DNA of 6,378 bases from Rickettsiaceae bacterium 4572_127 (lineage in GTDB: Bacteria > Pseudomonadota > Alphaproteobacteria > Rs-D84 > NBLK01), in the NCBI GenBank assembly GCA_002084505.1, contig NBLK01000034.1:1-6378 (forward strand), in the 5' to 3' direction. Below the pieces are notes generated by a model. It worked only from the letters and a program-made list of their open reading frames with translations. It was not told the origin of the DNA and made no database searches. Numbering within the stretch: the first letter of the stretch is position 1; each line of letters starts with the position of its first letter. The translations under genes were made by a program, and so were the position numbers. Of this stretch, positions 1 through 5,695 are shown one piece after another.

Positions 1-255
1 GGAGGCGGTTCATCTTATAGCGGTGGAAGTTCTTCAAGTGGTGAAAGAAATGCAGTTGGAACGACTTATCAAATTTCATTTAATTTCGATAAAATAAATA
101 CTAAAACTACGGAAACTCGTTTGATAGTCCAAGAAAGAACTCAGTATAATATGGGAAATGAGACTTTCAAAGAACATATAAAACCTGAGATTTATAAACA
201 TTTGTATGACAGAATTAGACATGAAATCCATCGTAGAGAAGCAATGGGTCGATAA
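1..255 (+). CDS. C-terminal fragment of an unrecognised Gly/Ser-rich protein
   Basis: The frame is open from the first base of the window to TAA at 253-255, giving 84 residues with no start visible, so the gene begins upstream. The fragment opens with a low-complexity Gly/Ser stretch (residues 1-14, GGGSSYSGGSSSSG) that looks like a flexible linker. A polar segment rich in Thr, Asn and charged residues follows (about 15-60). The tail is basic and His/Arg-rich (about 61-84, with RIRHEIHRREAMGR at the end). No membrane segment or catalytic motif is visible. The A-rich codon use matches the neighbouring genes, which supports real coding. I do not recognise the family. A Gly/Ser linker before a short folded C-terminal piece would suit a membrane or envelope protein with a soluble tail, but that is a guess. 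The downstream gene is 336 bp away, so this gene probably belongs to a separate transcript. Confidence 0.7.
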   Translation, partial: GGGSSYSGGSSSSGERNAVGTTYQISFNFDKINTKTTETRLIVQERTQYNMGNETFKEHIKPEIYKHLYDRIRHEIHRREAMGR

Positions 256-327
256 AAAGAATCTTATAATCACTTTTCAATCTTTCAAAAAAGCAGTGAG
301 TTTTAATTAGAAGATTAAGTAAAATTG

Positions 328-383
328 ACCCCGCCCCAAAATAGTAAGAACTATTTTGACCCGCCCACAAGGGGCGGGTGATA
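328..383. repeat. Left arm of the inverted-repeat element
   Basis: The arm contains two perfect hairpins. The first is CAAAATAGT (337-345), loop AAGA, ACTATTTTG (350-358). The second is ACCCGCCC (359-366), loop ACAAG, GGGCGGGT (372-379). The outer edge is ACCCCGCCCC at 328-337 and the inner edge is GATA at 380-383. The U-tracts expected of an intrinsic terminator are missing on both sides. Confidence 0.85.
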
Positions 384-415
384 AGCAAACAAAGTGAAGC
401 AAGCAAGTAAATAAG

Positions 416-430
416 ATTTGATAAAATAAG
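416..430. repeat. 15-bp direct repeat, copy 1 (element core)
   Basis: ATTTGATAAAATAAG occurs here inside the element core and again at 570-584, just before the MFS start codon. The copies are identical over 15 bases and diverge immediately on both sides. Each contains TGATAAAAT, which resembles an extended -10 promoter hexamer. Chance similarity in AT-rich DNA remains possible. Confidence 0.5.
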
Positions 431-480
431 TAGAAAAGATTCGATTCGGAAAGATTCCGTTTTACAGAAAAAACTCGGTC

Positions 481-536
481 TATCACCCGCCCCTTGTGGG
501 CGGGTCAAAATATCTTTAGATATTTTGGGGCGGGGT
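481..536. repeat. Right arm of the inverted-repeat element
   Basis: This is the mirror copy of the left arm. The GC hairpin is ACCCGCCC (485-492), loop CTTGT, GGGCGGGT (498-505). The AT hairpin is CAAAATATC (506-514), loop TTTA, GATATTTTG (519-527). The end is GGGGCGGGGT at 527-536. The AT hairpin differs in sequence from its left-arm counterpart but is still perfectly paired. Confidence 0.85.
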
Positions 537-569
537 AAAAGATATCTATGAAAAAAATCTCACAAAATT

Positions 570-584
570 ATTTGATAAAATAAG
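570..584. repeat. 15-bp direct repeat, copy 2 (overlaps MFS ribosome binding site)
   Basis: This is the second copy of ATTTGATAAAATAAG, identical to 416-430. Its last bases form the start of the AAGGA ribosome binding site (582-586) of the MFS gene. If TGATAAAAT (573-581) were a promoter -10, transcription would start at about 588 and remove that site, so both functions cannot serve the same transcript. Confidence 0.5.
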
Positions 585-591
585 GAAAAAA

Positions 592-1800
592 ATGTTAAAC
601 AATGTTAGTCTAAAAAATGCTCCACTTTTATTGCGATGGGCAAGAACATTTGAAATGCTCTTATTTATTTTGCCTGTTGCTGTTTTGTTTTATCAATATA
701 AAGGATTAACAGTTGGTGATTTCTTTCTATTTCAAGGGATATTTTCAATTTCTAAGTTTTTATTTGAAATACCGTCAGGATATTTAGGAGATGTTTTTTC
801 TCGAAAGAAAATAATTATTCTATCTTTTCTAGCGATTTTATGCGCCTTTATAACTTATTATTTTTTCTCAGGATTTTACTGGATGTTTTTAGCTGAGATC
901 TTTTTTGGAGTATCAATGTCTCTTTATTCTGGAACAGGAGAGGCATACTTATATGATGTTTTGAAAAAACAAGGACGAGAAAAAGATTTTATAAAAGAAG
1001 AAGCTAAAATAAAGAGTTGGACGATTTTCGGAACGGCTTTTGCTACTTTTACAGGTGGGGCAATTTATCAGTATTGGGGAGCGGATACGATGATTCTAAT
1101 TGAGACTTTTTTTGTTTTAATTGGATTTATTTTAACGATGTTTTTGCCAGATATTCCCGAAGTAAAAAGAGTTGTTGAAAAAGGAAAAAGTAAGTTCAAA
1201 GATATTTTAGATATTGTTAAATATACAATTAAACATGCAGAAATAAAATGGTTGATCTTATATCCTGCTGTTTTTGGGGCAGGGACAAAAGTGCTTCTTT
1301 GGGCAATGCAACCATTGATGAAGTCCGCTGAAATACCAGTAGTTTTATTCGGAGTTTTTTTAGGGCTAAATCAAATTTTCAGAGGAACATTAGCTCATTT
1401 TTCACATTACATTTTTCAAAAACTAAAAACGAATAAACTATCGATTTTACTTTTTTTACTTTTAGTAATTGGAACAGCATCGGCAATTCTAATTCCAAGT
1501 TTAAATGAAAAAGTATATATTTATGTTTTACTAATAGTAATGGCTTTTGCAATTTCATCTCAAGTTGTTTTGGGAATTGTAACTAGGTCTATGATGAATC
1601 ACAGAATCAAATCCGACGAACGAGCGACAGTTCTTTCTGTAAGCTCAATGTTTAACTCAGCATTTTCAGGGGTATCTATGATAGCATTAAAGTTTTTAAT
1701 AGACGGAACTACTTTGCAAAATACTTTTATAGTTATAGGACTTGTAATTTTAGTTTTAACAGTCTATCCTCTCAAAAAATTATTGAGACTCAAAATTTAA
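592..1800 (+). CDS. MFS transporter of unknown substrate
   Basis: This is an integral cytoplasmic-membrane secondary transporter of the major facilitator superfamily, 402 residues long, close to the usual 400 for a 12-helix member. Hydrophobic helices run through the protein (for example about 21-36, 42-62, 74-96, 165-185, 285-302, 308-330 and 376-395). MFS motif A lies between helices 2 and 3 at about 62-73, SGYLGDVFSRKK, with Gly63, Asp67 and Arg71 in place. A charged central loop at about 188-220 separates the two six-helix halves. SGTGEAYLYD (113-122) and SDERATVLSV (341-350) are blocks I associate with a poorly characterised drug-efflux-like MFS group. Neither fixes the substrate or the direction of transport. 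The start is supported by AAGGA at 582-586, five bases before ATG. The typA gene follows after 20 nt on the same strand, suggesting one operon, although the pairing does not reveal function. Confidence 0.88.
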   Translation: MLNNVSLKNAPLLLRWARTFEMLLFILPVAVLFYQYKGLTVGDFFLFQGIFSISKFLFEIPSGYLGDVFSRKKIIILSFLAILCAFITYYFFSGFYWMFLAEIFFGVSMSLYSGTGEAYLYDVLKKQGREKDFIKEEAKIKSWTIFGTAFATFTGGAIYQYWGADTMILIETFFVLIGFILTMFLPDIPEVKRVVEKGKSKFKDILDIVKYTIKHAEIKWLILYPAVFGAGTKVLLWAMQPLMKSAEIPVVLFGVFLGLNQIFRGTLAHFSHYIFQKLKTNKLSILLFLLLVIGTASAILIPSLNEKVYIYVLLIVMAFAISSQVVLGIVTRSMMNHRIKSDERATVLSVSSMFNSAFSGVSMIALKFLIDGTTLQNTFIVIGLVILVLTVYPLKKLLRLKI

Positions 1801-1810
1801 TTAAAGGTAT

Positions 1811-1814
1811 AGGA
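1811..1814 (+). promoter_or_regulatory. Ribosome binding site of typA
   Basis: AGGA lies six bases before the ATG at 1821, inside the 20-nt gap after the MFS stop. A further AAAGG (1803-1807) is too far upstream to be the main site. No promoter is evident in the gap, which fits co-transcription with the MFS gene. Confidence 0.65.
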
Positions 1815-1820
1815 ACAAAA

Positions 1821-3629
1821 ATGAATTTAAGAAATATAGCAATTATAGCTCATGTTGATCATGGAAAAACAACTCTCGTAGACAGTATGTTAAAACAAAG
1901 TGGATCGTTTCGTGAAAATGAAAATGTAGCAGAACGAGTTATGGACTCTAATGATTTAGAAAAAGAACGGGGCATTACAATTCTTGCAAAATGCACCTCT
2001 ATCGATAGAAAAAATTCTAGAATTAACATCATAGATACTCCCGGTCATGCAGATTTTGGTGGGGAAGTTGAGCGAATTCTAAGTATGGTTAATGGAGTGG
2101 TTTTGCTAGTTGATGCTTCCGAAGGTTGTCTTCCACAAACTAAGTTTGTTCTAGGTAAGGCATTAAGTTTAGGTCTCCGTCCGATTGTAGTTATAAATAA
2201 AATAGATAAATCTGATGCTAGACCTGATGAAGTTCACGATGAAATTTTTGACTTATTTGATAAACTAGGAGCAACTTCCGAACAATTAGATTTCCCTACT
2301 TTATTTGCTGTTGGTAGAGATGGCTGGGCTGTTGAAAATATGGAAAAAGACGAGCAAAAAGATTTATCTCCGTTATTCGATTTAATAGAGAATCATGTGC
2401 CTGCTCCAAATTGTGATGTTACGACTCCGTTTTCAATGCTAGTAACTTTAATTGAGCCAAATCAATATGTCGGACGGATTTTAACTGGAAAAATTCAATC
2501 AGGAAAAGTAAAAGTGAACATGCCTGTTAAAGCTATAAATCCCAAAACAGGACAAATTGAGCAAACTAAAATTTCTAAAATTATGGCATTTCGTGGACTA
2601 AATCGTGTGTCATTAGATGAGGCGGAAGCAGGAGATATTGTTTCTATCGCTGGGTTTGAAATAGCAACAGTTGCTGATACTTTATGTGATTTATCTGTCG
2701 AAAAAGCAATTGAAGCTCAGCCGATTGATCCTCCAACTTTGACTATGACTTTTTCTGTAAATAATTCTCCGTTGGCAGGGACAGAGGGTAAAAAATTAAC
2801 TTCTAGAATAATTCGCGAAAGACTTATGAAAGAAGCGGAGGCAAATATCGCTTTGAAAATTCGTGAGACTGATGCTAAGGATTCATTTGAGGTTTCAGGT
2901 CGTGGAGAATTACAGCTAAGTATTTTAATAGAAACAATGCGTCGTGAAGGATTTGAGCTTTCAATTTCTCGTCCGCATGTGCTTTTTAGAGAAGAAAACG
3001 GTAAAAAATTAGAGCCAATTGAAGAAGTTGTAATTGATGTTGATGAAGAATACTCAGGGGTAGTTGTAGAAAAATTAGGAAAACGGAAAGCTGAAATGGT
3101 TGAGCTAAAACCATCTGGTGGCGGACGAGTGCGATTAGTTTTTCATGCTCCGTCTCGTGGGCTAATTGGTTATCTTTCTGAATTGCGGTCAGATACTCGC
3201 GGAACTGGTTTAATGAATAGAATTTTTCATGAATATGCTCCTTATAAAGGTGATTTTTCTAAACATCGTAATGGTGTTTTGGTTTCTCGAGAAAACGGAA
3301 CTGCTGTTGCTTTTGCATTGTTTAATTTAGAAGCTCGTGGTTTTATGTTTGTAGAACATGGAACTAAGGTTTACACAGGTATGATAATTGGAGAGAACTC
3401 AAAAGAAAATGATTTGAATGTAAATCCAGTTAAGGGAAAACAATTAACTAATATGCGAGCTAGTGGAAAAGACGATTCAGTAAAATTAACTACTCCGAAA
3501 ATTATGACACTAGAAGAAGCAATTTCTTATATCCAAGATGATGAGTTGGTTGAAGTGACGCCTGAAAGCATCCGCCTTAGAAAAAAACACCTAGATATGA
3601 ATGAACGAAAAAGATCTGAACGAAAATAA
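1821..3629 (+). CDS. typA: Translational GTPase TypA/BipA
   Basis: TypA is a ribosome-binding GTPase of the EF-G/LepA group, linked in other bacteria to ribosome assembly and growth under stress or cold. The 602 residues match the family length. The GTPase domain (about 1-195) has the P-loop AHVDHGKT (10-17), switch I RGIT (50-53), DTPGH (72-76) and NKID (126-129). The usual G5 serine is replaced in the segment FAVGRDGWA (162-170). The beta-barrel domain II spans about 202-290. An EF-G-like domain III with SGRGELQLSILIETMRREG (359-377) and a domain V with RGLIGYLSELRS (446-457) follow. The C-terminal domain carries the TypA hallmark NPVKGKQLTNMRASGKDD (535-552), which separates it from EF-G and LepA. 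The protein ends in a basic tail. The ATG at 1821 is supported by AGGA six bases upstream and by MNLRNIAIIAHVDHGKT, the normal family N-terminus. The stop is 5 bp from the 3' end of a convergent tRNA gene. Confidence 0.97.
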   Translation: MNLRNIAIIAHVDHGKTTLVDSMLKQSGSFRENENVAERVMDSNDLEKERGITILAKCTSIDRKNSRINIIDTPGHADFGGEVERILSMVNGVVLLVDASEGCLPQTKFVLGKALSLGLRPIVVINKIDKSDARPDEVHDEIFDLFDKLGATSEQLDFPTLFAVGRDGWAVENMEKDEQKDLSPLFDLIENHVPAPNCDVTTPFSMLVTLIEPNQYVGRILTGKIQSGKVKVNMPVKAINPKTGQIEQTKISKIMAFRGLNRVSLDEAEAGDIVSIAGFEIATVADTLCDLSVEKAIEAQPIDPPTLTMTFSVNNSPLAGTEGKKLTSRIIRERLMKEAEANIALKIRETDAKDSFEVSGRGELQLSILIETMRREGFELSISRPHVLFREENGKKLEPIEEVVIDVDEEYSGVVVEKLGKRKAEMVELKPSGGGRVRLVFHAPSRGLIGYLSELRSDTRGTGLMNRIFHEYAPYKGDFSKHRNGVLVSRENGTAVAFALFNLEARGFMFVEHGTKVYTGMIIGENSKENDLNVNPVKGKQLTNMRASGKDDSVKLTTPKIMTLEEAISYIQDDELVEVTPESIRLRKKHLDMNERKRSERK

Positions 3630-3634
3630 AAAAA

Positions 3635-3719
3635 TGCGGGTGGCCGGACTTGAACCGGCATGATTGCAATAATCGAGGGATTTTAAGTCCCTTGCGTCTA
3701 CCAATTCCGCCACACCCGC
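3635..3719 (-). tRNA. tRNA-Leu (anticodon UAA)
   Basis: This is an 85-nt class II tRNA read on the minus strand from 3719 to 3635. The acceptor stem is a perfect 7 bp (GCGGGTG with CACCCGC) and the discriminator base is A, as expected for leucine. The D-stem is GCG/CGC with a GG-containing loop. The anticodon stem AGGGA/TCCCT encloses the loop CTTAAAA, giving anticodon UAA at 3685-3683, which reads UUA and, by wobble, UUG. The long variable arm has a GATT/AATC stem. The T-arm is GCCGG-TTCAAGT-CCGGC. The 3' CCA is not encoded and must be added after transcription. Seven T residues follow directly on the minus strand, so the T-arm and acceptor stems plus the U-tract could end transcription. The gene lies on the opposite strand to all its neighbours. 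leuS, whose product would charge it, begins about 2 kb away. Confidence 0.96.
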
Positions 3720-3734
3720 GTAGACAAAAAATAC

Positions 3735-3761
3735 TTTATAATGTTTTCTGCTTTTAATCAA
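3735..3761 (-). promoter_or_regulatory. Candidate promoter for tRNA-Leu
   Basis: On the minus strand, TTGATT (3761-3756) and TATAAA (3740-3735) are separated by 15 bases. They resemble -35 and -10 hexamers, and would start transcription about 8 bases before the tRNA 5' end. The spacer is shorter than the 16-18 optimum and the -35 is only a partial match, so the call rests on position and the good -10. Confidence 0.35.
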
Positions 3762-3769
3762 GCAAAAAG

Positions 3770-3797
3770 TAGACTTTTCTTTTTTTTATGGTATTCT
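3770..3797 (+). promoter_or_regulatory. Candidate extended -10 promoter for the PBP gene
   Basis: TAGACT (3770-3775), a 16-base spacer and TATTCT (3792-3797) match the -35 and -10 consensus at four of six positions each. TG at 3789-3790 adds an extended -10 signature. Transcription would begin about seven bases past the -10, at the A of ATG 3804, giving a leaderless message. This fits the absence of any purine-rich ribosome binding site before that ATG. The region is T-rich, so some match is expected by chance. Confidence 0.4.
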
Positions 3798-3803
3798 TTT
3801 TGT

Positions 3804-5633
3804 ATGGATTTAGAATTAAAAAAATTACTAGAAAATAGCAAGCGATATAAATGCGGATTTTCCAAAAAATCAAACAGCATCAAGTCTAAAAAAAATCGTG
3901 GAAAATACAAAAAGTTTTTTCATTTGCTACTTCTTATTTCTATTTGGGGTGGAGTAGCATTTTCTATTTTGCTCTTAATTTTATTCTTCCAAATGCCTCC
4001 ATTAAAAACAGCTCTTTCAAAACCTCGCAAAACTTCAATTGTAATTTTAGATAGAAACAACATGCATGTCCGAACGATAAACGACTTATACGGATTGCCA
4101 ATTGAAGTTGAAAATCTGCCAGATCATGTTTGGCAGGCGATTGTTGCAACTGAGGACAAAAGATTTTTTTATCATTTTGGCATAGATCCAATTGGACTTT
4201 TGCGAGCTTTTTTTACTAATATATTTTCAGGAAAAGTTCGACAAGGAGGTAGCACAATAACACAACAAGTCGCAAAGAATATATTTTTAACTCCAAAAAG
4301 ATCTATAAAAAGAAAAATCCAAGAACTAATGGTTGCCTTTTGGTTAGAGGCTAGATTTTCAAAAAAACAAATTTTATCAATGTACTTAAATCGTGTTTCG
4401 TTAGTTTCAGGAAAGTACGGATTGAACACAGCTTCAAAAGAATTATTTAATAAAGATGCAAAAAAACTTTCAATCGCCGAAGCCTCAATTATTTCTGCCA
4501 TGTTAAAAGCTCCTTCAAAATACCATCCGTATAGAGATCAAGTCGCCTCCGAAAAAAGAACTAGATTGATTCTAAAAAACTTATATCAACAGGAATATAT
4601 TTCAGGAGACGATTATGCAATTGCTTTGGATTCTCTAAAAATTATAAAACCAAAAAAACCAAAAAATATCCGCTATTTCACAGACTTTGTGTTGAAAAAT
4701 ATAATCTCTAGAATTGGAAAAGTTGAAAGTGATTTAATAGTAAAAACAACTTTGGATTTGAAATTGCATCAAAAATCTAGGTTAAAATTAAACGAGATTT
4801 TAGACAAGAATAAAGACAAAAATGTTTCGCAAGGAGCTATCGTTTTTATGAATAAAAAAGGCGAAATTTTAACTATGATTGGAGGAGCGAATTATGGAAA
4901 AAGCCAGTTCAATCGAGCAGTTGATGCTAAGCGACAACCGGGATCAGCCTTCAAACCTTTTGTGTATTTAACCGCTTTTGAAAATGGATTTACTCCTGAA
5001 ACAATGATTTTAGATTCGCCTGTTCAAGTCGGAAAATGGAGACCTGCTAATTTTAATAATAGATATTTTGGACAGACAAGTTTGAGATACGCTTTTGCTA
5101 AATCAATGAATTCAGTTCCAGTTAGATTGGCTCAAAATATAGGTCTGAATGAAGTGATAAAAACTGCAAAAAGACTGGGAATTGCCTCTCCATTTCGCTA
5201 TGATTTTAGTTTGGTTTTGGGAGCTTCGGAGCTAAATTTAACTGAATTAGTCGGGGCGTATATTCCTTTTGCAAATGGTGGAAAAGGGGTTAAACCTTTT
5301 GTGATAAAAGAAATAAAAATGGAAAATGGAAAAGTTCTTTATGCTCGGATGGAAAATAATTTTATTACAATAATTTCTTCTGAAAATTTACAAAAAATGC
5401 AAAGTATTTTTTCTTCTGTTGTAAATCAAGGGACAGGAAAAAGTGCTTTTTTTGAAGGACTCTTAGGTGGAAAAACAGGCACATCTCAAAACAGTAGAGA
5501 TGCTTGGTTTGTCGGTTTTACAAATGAAATTATAGGTGGTGTTTGGCTTGGAAATGATAATAACTCTCCTATGAAAAAAGTCTATGGTGGGAATCTTCCT
5601 GCGGAGATATTTAAACTTTCTCTGGAAAATTAA
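3804..5633 (+). CDS. Class A penicillin-binding protein (PBP1A-like)
   Basis: This bifunctional peptidoglycan synthase polymerises lipid II into glycan strands and crosslinks the peptides outside the cytoplasmic membrane. From ATG 3804 it has 609 residues. A basic cytoplasmic tail (1-38) precedes one transmembrane anchor (about 39-62). The GT51 glycosyltransferase domain (about 95-265) shows ATEDKRFFYHFGID (115-128, catalytic Glu117), GGSTITQQVAKNIFL (148-162) and a RKIQE-type motif (170-174, Glu174). The transpeptidase domain (about 340-605) has the serine nucleophile in SAFK (Ser381, Lys384), SMN (434-436) and KTGT (557-560). All catalytic residues are present. The block after YLN (194-196) departs from the family at several usually conserved positions. 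An in-frame ATG at 3741 would add 21 residues, MFSAFNQAKSRLFFFLWYSF plus Cys. I reject it because it has no ribosome binding site and overlaps the presumed promoter zone. Loss of an extra OB-like insert is consistent with a compact PBP1A. Confidence 0.93.
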   Translation: MDLELKKLLENSKRYKCGFSKKSNSIKSKKNRGKYKKFFHLLLLISIWGGVAFSILLLILFFQMPPLKTALSKPRKTSIVILDRNNMHVRTINDLYGLPIEVENLPDHVWQAIVATEDKRFFYHFGIDPIGLLRAFFTNIFSGKVRQGGSTITQQVAKNIFLTPKRSIKRKIQELMVAFWLEARFSKKQILSMYLNRVSLVSGKYGLNTASKELFNKDAKKLSIAEASIISAMLKAPSKYHPYRDQVASEKRTRLILKNLYQQEYISGDDYAIALDSLKIIKPKKPKNIRYFTDFVLKNIISRIGKVESDLIVKTTLDLKLHQKSRLKLNEILDKNKDKNVSQGAIVFMNKKGEILTMIGGANYGKSQFNRAVDAKRQPGSAFKPFVYLTAFENGFTPETMILDSPVQVGKWRPANFNNRYFGQTSLRYAFAKSMNSVPVRLAQNIGLNEVIKTAKRLGIASPFRYDFSLVLGASELNLTELVGAYIPFANGGKGVKPFVIKEIKMENGKVLYARMENNFITIISSENLQKMQSIFSSVVNQGTGKSAFFEGLLGGKTGTSQNSRDAWFVGFTNEIIGGVWLGNDNNSPMKKVYGGNLPAEIFKLSLEN

Positions 5634-5641
5634 AATAATCC

Positions 5642-5670
5642 TTGAAAAATAAGTAATTTTGTTCTAACCT
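5642..5670 (+). promoter_or_regulatory. Weak candidate promoter for leuS
   Basis: TTGAAA (5642-5647) is a good -35 match. Seventeen bases downstream, TAACCT (5665-5670) is only a three-of-six -10 match. A better -10-like TATAAA (5675-5680) lies too far from that -35. The 62-base gap after the PBP gene has no clear terminator, so read-through from the PBP gene is equally possible. Confidence 0.25.
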
Positions 5671-5685
5671 TTTTTATAAATTAAT

Positions 5686-5689
5686 GGAG
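5686..5689 (+). promoter_or_regulatory. Ribosome binding site of leuS
   Basis: GGAG lies six bases before the ATG at 5696, a standard Shine-Dalgarno spacing. It fixes the leuS start, which also matches the family N-terminus (MTYDFAKIEKKWQKKW). Confidence 0.75.
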
Positions 5690-5695
5690 TAAAAA

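Larger units (their letters stand above)
328..536. repeat. 209-bp MITE/REP-like element with 56-bp inverted arms
   Basis: Two 56-bp arms (328-383 and 481-536) are reverse complements at 50 of 56 positions. All six mismatches fall in one 8-base block (344-351 against 513-520). They flank a 97-bp AT-rich core (384-480) that has no credible gene but holds a small hairpin, CGGAA-aga-TTCCG. Each arm begins at its outer end with ACCCCGCCCC, followed by an AT-rich hairpin, then a GC-rich hairpin, then GATA. The outer GC block can also pair with the GGGGCGGGT inside the same arm or with the opposite arm, so several folds compete. No transposase is encoded, so any mobility would need one acting in trans. 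A possible 6-bp flanking direct repeat, GTAAAA (319-324 and 535-540), is weak because the region is A-rich and it does not sit flush with the arm ends. A non-mobile structured repeat is the alternative. Confidence 0.75.
256..591. other. Gene-free gap dominated by an inverted-repeat element
   Basis: No convincing gene lies here. The first 70 bases (256-327) are AT-rich. They contain a weak imperfect hairpin, CACTTTT at 271-277 against A-rich DNA plus AGTG at 295-298, followed by TTTT at 301-304. This could be a poor terminator for the upstream gene, but a GC mismatch interrupts the stem. The inverted-repeat element occupies 328-536. The last 55 bases (537-591) are AT-rich and end in the ribosome binding site of the MFS gene. 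A minus-strand open frame crosses the element, but it reads through both repeat arms and is not believable as a protein. Confidence 0.75.

Noticed and set aside
76..273. Minus-strand open frame of 65 codons
   Set aside because: It lies antisense to the C-terminal coding fragment, whose codon use is normal for the window. It is an AT-rich shadow frame.
215..508. Minus-strand open frame of 97 codons across the inverted-repeat element
   Set aside because: It reads through both repeat arms and the tail of the upstream gene, has no ribosome binding site, and its protein shows no recognisable domain.
328..536. Element as a bidirectional intrinsic terminator
   Set aside because: The GC hairpins are strong, but neither arm is followed by a proper U-tract on the relevant strand.
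548..583. Eleven-codon upstream reading frame (MKKISQNYLIK) before the MFS gene
   Set aside because: It has no ribosome binding site and such short frames are common in A-rich DNA. Its stop overlapping the MFS ribosome binding site is suggestive only.
3741..3803. Upstream in-frame start for the PBP at 3741
   Set aside because: It has no ribosome binding site, lies in the region of both candidate promoters, and would add a hydrophobic stretch unlike a PBP cytoplasmic tail.
3964..4501. Two minus-strand open frames (3964-4191 and 4172-4501)
   Set aside because: Both are antisense to the well-supported glycosyltransferase domain of the PBP and show no motif.
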